DNA of 64,000 bases from Fibrobacter succinogenes (GCA_902799745.1 CADCBQ010000002.1:62001-126000), one strand, 5' to 3'; counted from the stretch's first letter, positions 26,951 to 36,144 are shown. Made by a program: numbers and translations. The notes: generated from the letters alone by a model not told the origin.

Positions 26951-27226
26951 ATGCCGTTTTTTACCAAAAGCAATCTTGTGGACTTGCGGGCGGAAGCCGA
27001 GCAACTTTCGATTTGCGTGGAGCATTTTCTGTATGCGTCCGAGCGCGTGGTCGAGGGCGACTACAAAACGAAGGGCTTTTACGATAACTGTATCGAAAAA
27101 TGTAATGGAAGACTCAAGGCAATTCATTTTTTGATGGAGTCCATTCGTCAGGATAGGCCTGTTTCGGAAGACGAACTCCAGGAATCGCTTCCGGATTTTT
27201 TAAATTGCAAGAAAGATGCTAAATAA
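26951..27226 (+). CDS. Hypothetical 91-residue protein
   Basis: A small soluble, mostly helical protein (VDLRAEAEQLSICVEHFLYASERV, then IEKCNGRLKAIHFLMES) with four Cys scattered through it and no recognised family. It overlaps rsgA by 11 nt and so is translationally coupled with it. Possible relation to ribosome assembly is suggested only by that coupling. There is no Shine-Dalgarno; a TATATTTG box lies 4 nt before the ATG. Confidence 0.65.
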   Translation: MPFFTKSNLVDLRAEAEQLSICVEHFLYASERVVEGDYKTKGFYDNCIEKCNGRLKAIHFLMESIRQDRPVSEDELQESLPDFLNCKKDAK

Positions 27227-28376
27227 CGAATTCGATGACGAACCGGAACCGCTCCGTCGCGTAAAGCCGACCCGCCGCGATCACCGCAGCAGGCGTATTG
27301 ACGTGATGCGTGAATTGGAATCGGGCGTGGTAGACGAGCGCCCGGTCAAGGAGCGTTTCAGTCGCGAATTCAAGAATCCCCGTATCAAGAAAATCAAGGA
27401 CCCGCTCGAAAAGATCGACGAGAAGGATTGCGTTGAGGGCTTGGTGGTCGAAGTACACCGCCGCACTTGCGAAGTGCGCTTGCCGGAAGAAGGGACTGTC
27501 ACTGCCATGTACCGTGCGACGACTTCGAAGGCGTTGGGGGAATTCCCGGCGGTGGGAGACCGCGTGCTTTTGGGGCAGGTGAACGAAGACGAGGATTCTG
27601 GCGAAGGCGTTGGCTCGCAGAAGTATTGCGTGGTGCGTGTGCTCCCGCGAAAGAGCGAACTCAAGCGCCCCGGCCCCCGCGATAGCTTTAGGCGTAAACT
27701 CACCTTGGCAGCAAACATTGACCAGGTGGTGATTGTCGCGAGCGTGACGCAGCCGGAATTCAACTACGGATTTATGGACCGCTTCTTGCTGGCGGCGAAC
27801 CTGAATAACTTGCCGTTTGTGCTGGTGCTCACCAAGATGGATTTGCTGCCGAATGGCGAGGCCGATCTGAATGACGATATTCGCGACTTCATGAGTATCG
27901 TGGACAAGGTGATTCCCGTGAGCGTGAAGTCGGGGGTGGGCCTGGAACGCCTGCGCGAAGAACTCCTGGGCAAGTCGTCTGTGTTCAGCGGGCAAAGTGG
28001 CGTGGGCAAGTCGACGCTGGTGAATGCCCTGGTGCCGGGTGCGGAACTAGAAACGGGTGCCGTGCGTGAACGCGACGGAAAGGGTAGGCATACGACGACT
28101 TCTTCGAGCCTGTTCGATTTTCCGGGTGGCGGCTACGTGATCGATACGCCGGGGATTCGGAGTATTGGCCTTGCCGACGGTGATGATGACATGGACGGCG
28201 AGACCTTGGCGAAGATATTCCCGGGATTTTTCGAGGGTGACTTGTTTACTTGCAAGTACAGCAACTGCAAGCACCTGAAGGAACCGGGCTGTTCTGTGCG
28301 CGCGGCGGTGGAATCGGGTAAACTTTCGCGGGCCCGCTATGCGAGTTATTTGAGAATTTTGAATTCTAGGAATTAG
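27216..28376 (+). CDS. rsgA: Ribosome small subunit-dependent GTPase A
   Basis: 386 residues with the circularly permuted GTPase order: an OB-like N-terminal domain, then G4 (VLTKMDLL), G5 (SVKSGVG), the P-loop GQSGVGKST (about 258) and G3 DTPG. A zinc knuckle CKYSNCKHLKEPGC lies near 346. RsgA is a late checkpoint factor of 30S maturation. The first ~65 residues are an unusual Arg/Glu-rich extension before the OB domain, longer than in most homologues. Overlaps the upstream small gene by 11 nt. Confidence 0.95.
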   Translation: MLNNEFDDEPEPLRRVKPTRRDHRSRRIDVMRELESGVVDERPVKERFSREFKNPRIKKIKDPLEKIDEKDCVEGLVVEVHRRTCEVRLPEEGTVTAMYRATTSKALGEFPAVGDRVLLGQVNEDEDSGEGVGSQKYCVVRVLPRKSELKRPGPRDSFRRKLTLAANIDQVVIVASVTQPEFNYGFMDRFLLAANLNNLPFVLVLTKMDLLPNGEADLNDDIRDFMSIVDKVIPVSVKSGVGLERLREELLGKSSVFSGQSGVGKSTLVNALVPGAELETGAVRERDGKGRHTTTSSSLFDFPGGGYVIDTPGIRSIGLADGDDDMDGETLAKIFPGFFEGDLFTCKYSNCKHLKEPGCSVRAAVESGKLSRARYASYLRILNSRN

Positions 28377-28390
28377 GTTTGGGTGTTGTA

Positions 28391-28798
28391 ATGGATATTG
28401 CTATTAAAATTACCTTGGTCGCGTCGATTGTGCTGGTTGGCTACAACCTGCACCAGTTGGTGACGAGTTACGAGGCAATTTGCGAAAAGGTCAAGGAATT
28501 CAAGGCGATGGCGTTGGAAAACGATTCGGACGAAAGTTCGATCCGCCGTTCGAATTTCTTGCTGACCGGAACGCTTTCGGTGCTGTTTATCTTGCTGACT
28601 TACCTTTCGGGCCTGGCCTACTGGGTGGTGGGCGTCGTGTTTGTGAAGCTTGCGGTTTCGATGTATTTGTCGCATTTGGAAATTTCGCAGATTTTCAAGG
28701 AAAATTCGATTCGTCCGAAGTTCTTCAAGATTACCAAGGTGGATGCCGCGGTGAATGTCTTGATGGGGCTTGGGGTGGCGGTAATTGCCGTATCGTGA
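28391..28798 (+). CDS. Small membrane protein, unknown function
   Basis: 135 residues with about three or four hydrophobic segments (near residues 3-22, 55-75, 78-98 and a C-terminal one) and a charged cytosolic-looking loop with EKVKEFKAMALENDSDESS. No family recognised. The ATG at 28391 is chosen; a TTG at 28379 is in frame. It begins 14 nt after rsgA and ends 7 nt before the next gene, so it belongs to the same run. Confidence 0.65.
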   Translation: MDIAIKITLVASIVLVGYNLHQLVTSYEAICEKVKEFKAMALENDSDESSIRRSNFLLTGTLSVLFILLTYLSGLAYWVVGVVFVKLAVSMYLSHLEISQIFKENSIRPKFFKITKVDAAVNVLMGLGVAVIAVS

Positions 28799-28805
28799 GG
28801 TGCCT

Positions 28806-29414
28806 ATGAAAAAGATAATCGCCCTGCTCGTGTTTGCGCTGTTCGCCTGCGTTCCGGCCTGGTCGCAGATGGAAGCGGCTATTGACCCGACTACGGGGGC
28901 TGCCACGGGAACTTCTGCCGGACCGTTGCTGAACGGAATCCGCACGCCGTTGATTATTGGCGGTGCGCTCGGCTTTGGTTCTGGTACGGGCGTGGGCTCT
29001 GACCGCGGAATTGGGCTTCGCCAGATTGAACCGATGATCGGTATCTGGTACCCGGGAATGGCTTTGCTTCGTGTGGGCTACGGCATGTACGGCTACGAAG
29101 AAGATAACGATGAAGGCAAGGATTACCAGGTGGACCATTCGGAAATGGATTTCGAATTGGGGCTCCATTTGCTGGGTGAAGTCTATTTGCTGGGATCGTA
29201 TTCCCGCGTGAAGGAATTGAGCGACCTGGGCGACGTGGCCTGGAACGAATGGGGTGCGGGCTTTGGTTCTCTGTTGTTTATTTTCTCGAAGACGATGCTG
29301 TTTGCTGAAGTCGCTTATCGCTGGGTGTTGACGCATTACGATCCGTTCTTGGACAAGAAGGTTCACGGCGGGCGCATCCAGATGAATTTGGGATTCTCGG
29401 TGTACGTGTTCTAG
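28806..29414 (+). CDS. Secreted beta-rich outer-membrane-type protein
   Basis: 202 residues with a signal peptide (MKKIIALLVFALFACVPAWSQ). The mature part is Gly- and aromatic-rich with alternating strands (PLIIGGALGFGSGTGVGS, then VYLLGSYSRVKEL) and ends in GFSVYVF with a terminal Phe, as in 8-strand outer-membrane barrels. No named family. The GAGGTG site precedes this ATG, 7 nt after the preceding gene. Confidence 0.7.
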   Translation: MKKIIALLVFALFACVPAWSQMEAAIDPTTGAATGTSAGPLLNGIRTPLIIGGALGFGSGTGVGSDRGIGLRQIEPMIGIWYPGMALLRVGYGMYGYEEDNDEGKDYQVDHSEMDFELGLHLLGEVYLLGSYSRVKELSDLGDVAWNEWGAGFGSLLFIFSKTMLFAEVAYRWVLTHYDPFLDKKVHGGRIQMNLGFSVYVF

Positions 29415-29445
29415 GAAATGTGGTTGCGTTTTTAAGGAATTTGTT

Positions 29446-30081
29446 TTGTCTGATTATAAGAAGAATGTTGCTGTTTTAGGGGGAGCGTTCGATCCGGTTC
29501 ATTTGGACCATATTAGGGTAGCAAAGACTTGTTTGCAAAAAGGATTTTGCGACGAGGTATGGTTTATGCCGAGTCCCGACCGCTGGGACAAGAAACTGAA
29601 TGCGAGCCCCGAAGACCGCTTTGCCATGCTGGAACTCGCCATGGAAGGCGACCCGCGGCTGATTCTTTCGGATTTGGAAATACAACAGGGCGACTTTCGT
29701 GGTTCGTACGTGTTCTTGTGCGGGCTCAAGGAAAAATTCCCGGACATCAATTTTCGCTTGCTGACTGGAGCCGATACCTACGATGGCATTCCGCACTGGC
29801 GCGACCCGATGAACTTTTTCGGCACGAACTACAATGGACACCTGCTGTTGCGCGACATTGAACTGATTGTGTTTGCCCGTAACGGTTACCCGAAGCCGGA
29901 TGTCGTGGAACATAAGGCGAAGGGCTATGCGGATTTGCTTTGGCTTGGGCCGGAGCAGGGCTTTGAAGGCGTGTATTCGAGTACCGCGATTCGCAAGGCT
30001 TTGCTGTGTGGCGAAGAACCCAAGGGCTTGCACCCGAAGGTGTACGAGTATATAAAGCAACACAATTTGTATAGAGAATAA
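29446..30081 (+). CDS. nadD: Nicotinate-nucleotide adenylyltransferase-like protein
   Basis: 211 residues. The nucleotidyltransferase motif GGAFDPVHLDHIRVA at the N-terminus and the C-terminal VYSSTAIRKAL (ISSTxIR type) identify a NadD/CoaD-like enzyme; the overall length and PSPDRWDKK loop favour NadD, which makes NaAD in NAD synthesis. It uses a TTG start at 29446 with AAGGA 7 nt upstream. Its TAA overlaps the next ATG (TAATG). Confidence 0.85.
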   Translation: MSDYKKNVAVLGGAFDPVHLDHIRVAKTCLQKGFCDEVWFMPSPDRWDKKLNASPEDRFAMLELAMEGDPRLILSDLEIQQGDFRGSYVFLCGLKEKFPDINFRLLTGADTYDGIPHWRDPMNFFGTNYNGHLLLRDIELIVFARNGYPKPDVVEHKAKGYADLLWLGPEQGFEGVYSSTAIRKALLCGEEPKGLHPKVYEYIKQHNLYRE

Positions 30082-31103
30082 TGTCGCGCGCACCTTCTGA
30101 TATGTACTTTGAGAGCGTGGTGCAGCCGGAGCATGAAGGCTGGCTGTTGCTCGATTCTCTTTGCAAGCGCTTTACTTACCACAGTCGTGAACTGTGGGGC
30201 GAAAAGATTGCGAATGGCTTTGTGGCCGTAAACGGCGAAACTGCGAATCTGGAAACTATTGCGCATCGCGGCGACAAGGTGGTGTACCACGTAACGAATT
30301 ACACCGAGCCCGAAGTTCCGACGGATTTTAAGGTCGTGTTCGAAGACGACGAATTCATGCTGGTGGCAAAGCCCGCTGGCGTGCCGGTGCACCATACGGG
30401 CCATATATTCTACAATACCTTTACGGCGATTGTGCGTCGCGGGACAGACTACGAGACCGCGACCCCCATGCATCGCTTGGACCGCGATACGGGCGGACTT
30501 ATGTTGTTTGCGAAATATGCGGAGTCGGCGGCCAGATTCCAGAAGAATCTGGACCGCATTTTGCTGAAGAAATTTTATATGGCGGTCGTGCGCGGGGACT
30601 TCTCGTCTGAACTTGTAGACTGCACGATGCCTTTGCGCGAAGACCCCGCGGACCGCTTGCGGCTCCGCATGCACCACTTTGAAGACGGCAAACCCTGCCA
30701 CACGCGCTTCAGAAAGGTGGGCGAGGGGCAGCTTTTACAGCCGGTGGCAGGCGAGTCGAAGTACTCGGTGGTGGAGGCGGAACTTTTGACGGGCCGCAAG
30801 CACCAGATTCGTGCACACCTCGCCGAGCTCGGGTACCCGATTCTGGGCGACCGCTTGTACAACTTCGATGGAATCTACTACGAGAAGATGTCTCGCTCCT
30901 GGTCGCGCGATCCTTCGGTCGATAATTCCGAAGAAGGCCTTTCCGCCGAAGACCTAAAGGCCCTCGGCGGCAAGTCGCAGATGCTTTATGCCTACAAGGT
31001 CGAAATCCAATTGCCTTACTGGAAAGAACCGCGCGTTTTTGACTGCGAAGACTATCCGGCTGACATGGCAGAGCTGGTGAAAAGGGTTAAAAGCGGCGTC
31101 TAA
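30081..31103 (+). CDS. RluA-family pseudouridine synthase
   Basis: 340 residues. An N-terminal S4-like segment (ELWGEKIANGFVAVNGE) precedes the catalytic domain with VVFEDDEFMLVAKPAGVPVH and the catalytic HRLDRDTGGL (Asp near 136). HQIRAHLAELGYPILGD is the C-terminal family block. Enzymes of this class isomerise uridines in 23S rRNA or tRNA; the target is not predictable here. Start codon overlaps the nadD stop by one base. Confidence 0.9.
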   Translation: MSRAPSDMYFESVVQPEHEGWLLLDSLCKRFTYHSRELWGEKIANGFVAVNGETANLETIAHRGDKVVYHVTNYTEPEVPTDFKVVFEDDEFMLVAKPAGVPVHHTGHIFYNTFTAIVRRGTDYETATPMHRLDRDTGGLMLFAKYAESAARFQKNLDRILLKKFYMAVVRGDFSSELVDCTMPLREDPADRLRLRMHHFEDGKPCHTRFRKVGEGQLLQPVAGESKYSVVEAELLTGRKHQIRAHLAELGYPILGDRLYNFDGIYYEKMSRSWSRDPSVDNSEEGLSAEDLKALGGKSQMLYAYKVEIQLPYWKEPRVFDCEDYPADMAELVKRVKSGV

Positions 31104-31168
31104 AATTGCGAAATGCACTCGAAAATGATTTTTTTCAAAAAAAAACGCAAAAAATTCGCCCTTACCCC

Positions 31169-31198
31169 TTGACGAATTATTCTGAATATCTATATTTG
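31169..31198 (+). promoter_or_regulatory. Promoter of tRNA-Asn
   Basis: TTGACG (31169-31174) and TATATTTG (31191-31198) are 16 nt apart, fitting both a sigma70-like pair and the Bacteroidetes -33/-7 pattern. Predicted start about 31204, some 34 nt before the mature tRNA. Confidence 0.7.
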
Positions 31199-31237
31199 GT
31201 GCCGTCGATGAGAGCAATCTCAAAGGCAAAACCAAAT

Positions 31238-31310
31238 TGCTTCATAGCTCAGTTGGTAGAGCCCGCGACTGTTAATCGCGTTGTCCTTGGTTCGAGTCCA
31301 AGTGAAGCAG
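31238..31310 (+). tRNA. tRNA-Asn (anticodon GTT)
   Basis: A 73-nt cloverleaf: acceptor TGCTTCA/TGAAGCA, D stem GCTC/GAGC, anticodon stem CGCGA/TCGCG with loop CTGTTAA, T stem CTTGG/CCAAG with loop TTCGAGT, discriminator G. CCA is not encoded. It is a single-gene unit with its own promoter and terminator. Confidence 0.96.
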
Positions 31311-31312
31311 TG

Positions 31313-31345
31313 AAAAAGGTTCCGATGAAAGTCGGGACCTTTTTC
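31313..31345 (+). terminator. tRNA-Asn terminator
   Basis: A 13-bp stem, AAAAAGGTTCCGA / TCGGGACCTTTTT with one G-U pair and loop TGAAAG, followed by C. It begins 3 nt after the tRNA. Confidence 0.92.
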
Positions 31346-31427
31346 TTATACTCTCGACTCGGCAAAATGGGGCTGCCTAAGTCCTTATTTTTTATATTTT
31401 GAATGTACCATTTTAATGAGGGCTTTT

Positions 31428-31826
31428 ATGCTCAAGAAACTGATTGCCATTCTGTTTGCTGCTGCGGTCTTTGCCGTGGCTGACCCCATTGCAATTGAAG
31501 GCCGTCTGACCGAAATCCCGGGCAAGATGCCGAGTAACGACTTGTACAGCTACGTGTACGTGTTCAAGTACAAGGTGCTCAAGGTGGAGTCGGGCAAGCT
31601 CGATGCCAAGGATGTGCTGGTGGGCGTTTACAACCCGCTGATTGCTCGCGGCAAGGTCAAGGACAAAATGGCCGACAAGTCCAAGGGCAACGTGGGCGAA
31701 TTCAAGGCGAAGGCCAAGCATAAGCTCAAGCTCGTTCCGCTCGAAGGTAACTGGGACGGCGCTGTCGAAGATGAATACTTTGACGACGAATCTCCGCGCT
31801 ATTTGGCCATCGAAGTGAACGAGTAG
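31428..31826 (+). CDS. Small secreted protein next to MBOAT gene
   Basis: 132 residues with a signal peptide (MLKKLIAILFAAAVFAVA) and a basic, beta-rich mature part (VYVFKYKVLKVESGKLDAKDVLVGVY). No family recognised. The ATG at 31428 has GAGG 6 nt upstream; an ATG at 31416 is in frame but lacks one. The stop is 3 nt before the MBOAT GTG start, which suggests a paired function, perhaps as a periplasmic accessory to the acyltransferase (inference). Confidence 0.7.
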   Translation: MLKKLIAILFAAAVFAVADPIAIEGRLTEIPGKMPSNDLYSYVYVFKYKVLKVESGKLDAKDVLVGVYNPLIARGKVKDKMADKSKGNVGEFKAKAKHKLKLVPLEGNWDGAVEDEYFDDESPRYLAIEVNE

Positions 31827-31829
31827 TTC

Positions 31830-33248
31830 GTGGTTTTCTCTTCCCAGATTTTCCTTTTCTATTTCTTGCCGACGTTCTTGGTCGGGTACTTTGTGTTGCT
31901 CAAGTTGCACGCAAGGCATTCGACGCTGAACTTTTTCATTACGATTTTTAGCTACCTGTTCTATGGTTGGCTTGAACCGTGGCTTGTATTTTTGATGTTT
32001 AGCTGCACCTTGGTGGTGTATGTGTCCGGGCGCTTTATTTCGGCTCCGGGGGCATCCAAGTTGCAACGGAACTTGGCGCTGGGGGCCGCGGTGGCGGTAA
32101 ACCTGGGCGCGCTCGGCTTTTTCAAGTATTATATGTTTGGCATGGGCATCGTGAACGACGTGGTGACCAAGCTCGGCTGCGAACCGTTCTCAATCATGAC
32201 GGTGCTCTTGCCGGTGGGCATTTCGTTCTATTCGTTCCAGTCCATGAGTTATGCGATTGACGTGTGGCGTGGTACGGCGCCTCCGGTTAAGGATTTTGCG
32301 ACTTTTGCTTGCTATGTGGCGCTGTTCCCGCAGTTGGTGGCGGGCCCGATCGTGCGCTACAATACCGTGGCCGAGGAACTTGCGACCCGTACGCATACGC
32401 TTGATAACTTTGTGCGCGGCATAGCGTTCTTCTGCTTTGGCTTTGCCGAAAAGATATTCCTTGCAAACCAGGTGGGCATTATTGCCGACCGCGTGTTTGC
32501 GGCTGATGCTCCGGGTGTCCTCAACAGCTGGTGGGGCTCGCTTGCGTACATGTTCCAGATTTACTTCGACTTCTCGGCGTATTCGAACATGGCGATCGGT
32601 CTTGGACTCATGCTTGGGTTCCATTTCCCGCGCAACTTCAACGGTCCGTACCGTTCCAAGAGCATTACCGAATTCTGGAAGTTCTGGCATATCTCGCTGA
32701 CGAGCTGGTTCCGCGACTACCTGTATATTCCGCTGGGCGGAAACCGCGTGGGAACGGCGCGCCTGTACTTTAACCTGTTCCTGGTGATGTTTGTGAGCGG
32801 CGTGTGGCACGGTGCGAACTGGACCTTTGTTTGCTGGGGCCTTTACCACGCCTTCTTTATGATTGTGGAACGCGCGAACAATAAGAATGCCTTTTATTAC
32901 AAGGCTCCCAAGTTGGTGCAGGTCCTGATTACGCAGGTAATCGTGCTGTTCGGCTGGGTGCTGTTCCGCGCCGATAGCATTGGCGAAGCCTGGCGCATGT
33001 GGAAGTGCATGCTCGGTTTGAATGCGATCAGCTCTGCCGATGCGATTCTTTCGGCTGAAATCTTTACGCCGACTTGCTTGTTCTTTATGGCGCTTGCGGC
33101 TCTGCTTTCGTTCTGGAAGTTCCGCAGTTTCGATTTCTGCAACAACGTTTCGCCCGTGCGCGTGGCGTTGGCCTTGGTCATTTTTGTGGTTGCGGTACTA
33201 GCTTTGTTTACACAGAGTTACAATCCGTTTTTGTATTTCCAATTCTAG
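31830..33248 (+). CDS. AlgI-type MBOAT O-acyltransferase
   Basis: 472 residues and about ten membrane segments. Diagnostic blocks are LLPVGISFYSFQSMSYAIDVWRG, FPQLVAGPIVRY, DFSAYSNMAIGLGLMLGF and the catalytic VSGVWHGANWTFVCWGLYH with the conserved His. AlgI/PatA-like MBOATs pass acyl groups across the membrane to a periplasmic SGNH partner that acylates a polysaccharide or peptidoglycan. It starts at GTG 31830. No SGNH gene adjoins it; the nearest AlgX-like gene is at 40754. Confidence 0.92.
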   Translation: MVFSSQIFLFYFLPTFLVGYFVLLKLHARHSTLNFFITIFSYLFYGWLEPWLVFLMFSCTLVVYVSGRFISAPGASKLQRNLALGAAVAVNLGALGFFKYYMFGMGIVNDVVTKLGCEPFSIMTVLLPVGISFYSFQSMSYAIDVWRGTAPPVKDFATFACYVALFPQLVAGPIVRYNTVAEELATRTHTLDNFVRGIAFFCFGFAEKIFLANQVGIIADRVFAADAPGVLNSWWGSLAYMFQIYFDFSAYSNMAIGLGLMLGFHFPRNFNGPYRSKSITEFWKFWHISLTSWFRDYLYIPLGGNRVGTARLYFNLFLVMFVSGVWHGANWTFVCWGLYHAFFMIVERANNKNAFYYKAPKLVQVLITQVIVLFGWVLFRADSIGEAWRMWKCMLGLNAISSADAILSAEIFTPTCLFFMALAALLSFWKFRSFDFCNNVSPVRVALALVIFVVAVLALFTQSYNPFLYFQF

Positions 33249-33295
33249 TGAAATGTCCTAGTCTAGTGAATACTTAATTTTCTATTTTTAAGCCC

Positions 33296-34120
33296 ATGAA
33301 ATATTTAACCCGTTTTTTGAGTGTTGTCGGCCTTGCTTTTCTTTCTGTTATGGCAGGCTGTAATAGTCCGTTTTCCGAAGAAGATCCGGTTGTTGTATCG
33401 GTAGGGGAAACTAAGCTCCGTCAATCTGCGGTTTATCGTCTCGTTCCCGAATGGGATTACTTGTCGGATCGTGAAAAGTTGACCTTCCTGGAACATTGGA
33501 TTGACGAAGAAACCATTTACCAGGAAGCAATGGCCAAGGGCTTTTGGAAGGATTCCACCTTGCAGGAACAGATTAGGCGTACCGAACGTAAGCTGACGGT
33601 CGATTATTACCTGCAGACCTTTGCCGACACCATGATGCTCGGCGATACCGAAAAGCTGGACTACTACCACGCTCACCCGGAATTCTTTGTCCGTGGCCGC
33701 AACTTGCTCACCGGCTCGATCCTTTACTTTAAGGATTGGCAGATGGCCGAAATGTACTACAAGGGTCACCGCAAGTTGACTTATGAAACCTATGTGGCAA
33801 ACAGCTGGATGGTGAAGCGTATTGAAAACTTCGATACGGTTGCGGTCAGCCCCGATAGCTGCATTCTCCCGTCGTTTACCAATGTGGAATTCGGCAAGCT
33901 TTCGCAGGTGAAGCTTTGCGGTGGCCAGCTGAAGGCTGTCGTTGTGCTGTCGAGACTTGATTCTGCCGATGTGTTGCCTTATGCCGAAGTGGCCGAAGAT
34001 GTGGCTGCACGCGCTTGGGTCGAACACCAGAAGACGGTGCTTTCTCGCCTGAAGAAGGAATGGAAGAAGGTTCGCCCGATTTTCTCGCAGATGAATGTCT
34101 TTGGCGAGAAGGATAAGTAA
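33296..34120 (+). CDS. Lipoprotein with SurA-like N-domain (prolyl isomerase-associated)
   Basis: 274 residues with a lipobox at VMAGC (Cys22). VVSVGETKLRQSAVYRL ... DREKLTFLEHWIDEETIYQEAMAKGFW is typical of the helical chaperone domain of SurA/PpiD proteins, but no complete parvulin core is evident, so it may be a non-catalytic chaperone. Its TAA overlaps the start of the following SurA homologue, so the two are made together and probably escort outer-membrane proteins. Confidence 0.78.
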   Translation: MKYLTRFLSVVGLAFLSVMAGCNSPFSEEDPVVVSVGETKLRQSAVYRLVPEWDYLSDREKLTFLEHWIDEETIYQEAMAKGFWKDSTLQEQIRRTERKLTVDYYLQTFADTMMLGDTEKLDYYHAHPEFFVRGRNLLTGSILYFKDWQMAEMYYKGHRKLTYETYVANSWMVKRIENFDTVAVSPDSCILPSFTNVEFGKLSQVKLCGGQLKAVVVLSRLDSADVLPYAEVAEDVAARAWVEHQKTVLSRLKKEWKKVRPIFSQMNVFGEKDK

Positions 34121-35415
34121 TGATGCTTTTTGCGATGATGAAACGAGTTGTTTTTGTACTGAGTGCTTTTGCCGCGTTCGCTTTGGCTGAACCGGTGCTG
34201 ATGGAAGGAATTGCTGCTGTTGTTGACGGAAAGCCGATCATGCGTTCGGAATACTTGAATGCTTTGTATCGCTATCAGGAAACTCCGGAAGGCTCCGCCA
34301 TGTCCGAGGCGGATCAGCGTAAGTACGTGCTGGACCAGATGATCGAAGAAAAGGTCTTGCTCAGCCGTATTGACCGCGATTCCATCGTGATTACCGATGC
34401 CGAAGTCGACCAGCGCGTGAATGCCCATTTGTCGCAGCTTGCTGCTAGCCAGAATACGGACCTTGCAACGCTCGAGAAGGCAATCCGTGCTCAGCTTGGC
34501 ATTAGCATGGCCCAGTACCGAGACCAGCTTTCGAAACAGATTCGCAACCACATTGAAATGGCTCGCGTGCGTCAGCGCCACGTGGGTTCCGTAACGCCGA
34601 CCAAGAAAGAAGTGGATGCTTTCTTTGCCGAATACAAGGATTCTATTCCGCAGCAGTTCAACTGCGTGCTCTTGAGCCATATTCAGCTCCCGATTGAACC
34701 GGATTCTTCTATTGTGGATTCGGTAAAGGCGATTGCGGATTCCTTGATCGATACGCTGAACTTGGGTATGAGCTTTGAACTCCTTGCTAAGGCTCATTCG
34801 CAGGATACCTCTGCCATTAAGGGCGGCGATCTCGGCTACTTTAAGCGCGGCCAGCTCGATCCGGCTTTTGAACGCGCACTCGACCAGTTGAAGAACGGTC
34901 AGTATTCTTCGTACCCGGTGAAGACTAAGCTGGGTTGGCATATTGCCCGCGTGCTTGGCCGTAAAGAAGATGGTGTGCGCTCGGCGCAGATTTTGCTCCG
35001 TACGATTCCGACCGCAAAGGATTCTGCTGCGGTTCTTGCTCGCGCCGATTCTTTGAGAAATAGCATTAAGACGACCGAAGCTTTTGCCGCTGCTGCCAAG
35101 AAGTTTAGCGAAGACAAGTCCAGCAATTTTGCCGGTGGCCGCCTGGGCTGGTTCCAGCGCAACGAAATGGAACCGGCTTACGTGGAGCCTGTGGCGAATT
35201 TGAACGTGGGCGAAATTTCGGAACCGGTGCTGATTGACGGCGCCTATCATTTGTTCCGCCTCGATGATTCCCGCCAGACTCGTGACTTGACTTTGGAAGA
35301 AGATTACGGCAAGATTGAACAGATGGCCGCAACGCATCTTGAAAACCAGAAGCTTGAAGCGCTCGTGAAAAAGTGGCGCGATGAAGTTCACATTGAAGTT
35401 CGCATGACGGAATAA
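34120..35415 (+). CDS. surA: SurA-like periplasmic peptidyl-prolyl isomerase (two parvulin domains)
   Basis: 431 residues with a signal peptide (the ATG at 34138, MKRVVFVLSAFAAFALA, may be the true start). The N-terminal chaperone domain (AAVVDGKPIMRSEYLNALY) is followed by two parvulin domains: VLLSHIQLP...DLGYFKRGQLDPAFE (about 185-285) and SAQILLRTIP...GRLGWFQRNEMEPAY (about 287-390). SurA folds outer-membrane beta-barrel proteins, several of which are encoded in this window. Translationally coupled to the preceding lipoprotein. Confidence 0.9.
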   Translation: MMLFAMMKRVVFVLSAFAAFALAEPVLMEGIAAVVDGKPIMRSEYLNALYRYQETPEGSAMSEADQRKYVLDQMIEEKVLLSRIDRDSIVITDAEVDQRVNAHLSQLAASQNTDLATLEKAIRAQLGISMAQYRDQLSKQIRNHIEMARVRQRHVGSVTPTKKEVDAFFAEYKDSIPQQFNCVLLSHIQLPIEPDSSIVDSVKAIADSLIDTLNLGMSFELLAKAHSQDTSAIKGGDLGYFKRGQLDPAFERALDQLKNGQYSSYPVKTKLGWHIARVLGRKEDGVRSAQILLRTIPTAKDSAAVLARADSLRNSIKTTEAFAAAAKKFSEDKSSNFAGGRLGWFQRNEMEPAYVEPVANLNVGEISEPVLIDGAYHLFRLDDSRQTRDLTLEEDYGKIEQMAATHLENQKLEALVKKWRDEVHIEVRMTE

Positions 35416-35427
35416 TTCAGGTGTGCG

Positions 35428-36117
35428 ATGATTCACTTTAACCACGTCACAAAGTCTTACGAAGACAATTGGAAGGCGCTTTCCAATGTGACGTTGCGTA
35501 TTCATAAAGGTGAATTTGTGTTCCTGACCGGGCATTCCGGTGCAGGTAAGTCGACGCTTTTGAAGTTGATCTACATGGACGAACGCCCCGACGAAGAACG
35601 CGGCGGCCAGGTGATGGTGAAGTTTACGGGCGACTGCCTGTACGACAGCAAGAATACGCCGGATAGCAAGATTCAGGCGCTTCGTCGCAAGATGGGGATT
35701 ATCTTCCAGGACTTCAAGTTGCTGCTGGACCGCAATGTGTTTGAAAATGTGGCGCTTGCACTTCGCATTGTTGGTACACCGAGTAAGCTGATCAATGCGG
35801 CTGTCTTTGACGCTTTGGCTCTCGTAGGCATTAGCCAGAAACGCTTTGCCATGCCGTATACGCTTTCGGGCGGTGAACAGCAGCGTGTGGCGATTGCACG
35901 CGCCATGGTGCATAATCCGTACCTTCTCTTGGCTGACGAACCGACCGGTAACTTGGACCCGAAAAACGCCGAAGAAGTTTTCAAGATTTTCAAGGAAATC
36001 AATGCCCGCGGAACAACCGTCGTGATGGCGACGCATAATCCGGACTTTTACTTGAACAGCCCCTTCCGCCGTTTGGTGCTTGACCACGGCGAACTCTTGA
36101 ACAGAGATTTGATTTAA
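35428..36117 (+). CDS. ftsE: Cell-division ABC ATPase FtsE
   Basis: 229 residues: Walker [11 protein letters not shown]-loop IIFQDFKLL, signature [14 protein letters not shown], Walker [14 protein letters not shown] and the H-loop ATHN. The [11 protein letters not shown] start and [12 protein letters not shown] segment match FtsE, which with FtsX controls peptidoglycan hydrolases at the septum. It lies 12 nt after surA. The expected ftsX partner does not follow; a secreted protein does. Confidence 0.85.
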   Translation: MIHFNHVTKSYEDNWKALSNVTLRIHKGEFVFLTGHSGAGKSTLLKLIYMDERPDEERGGQVMVKFTGDCLYDSKNTPDSKIQALRRKMGIIFQDFKLLLDRNVFENVALALRIVGTPSKLINAAVFDALALVGISQKRFAMPYTLSGGEQQRVAIARAMVHNPYLLLADEPTGNLDPKNAEEVFKIFKEINARGTTVVMATHNPDFYLNSPFRRLVLDHGELLNRDLI

Positions 36118-36144
36118 TTTGTTTTAAATTTGGAGGGGCGGGGA

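Noticed and set aside
33244-33270. TCTAGTGAA direct repeats after the MBOAT gene
   Set aside because: Two short copies partly inside the stop region; likely chance and no further copies seen.
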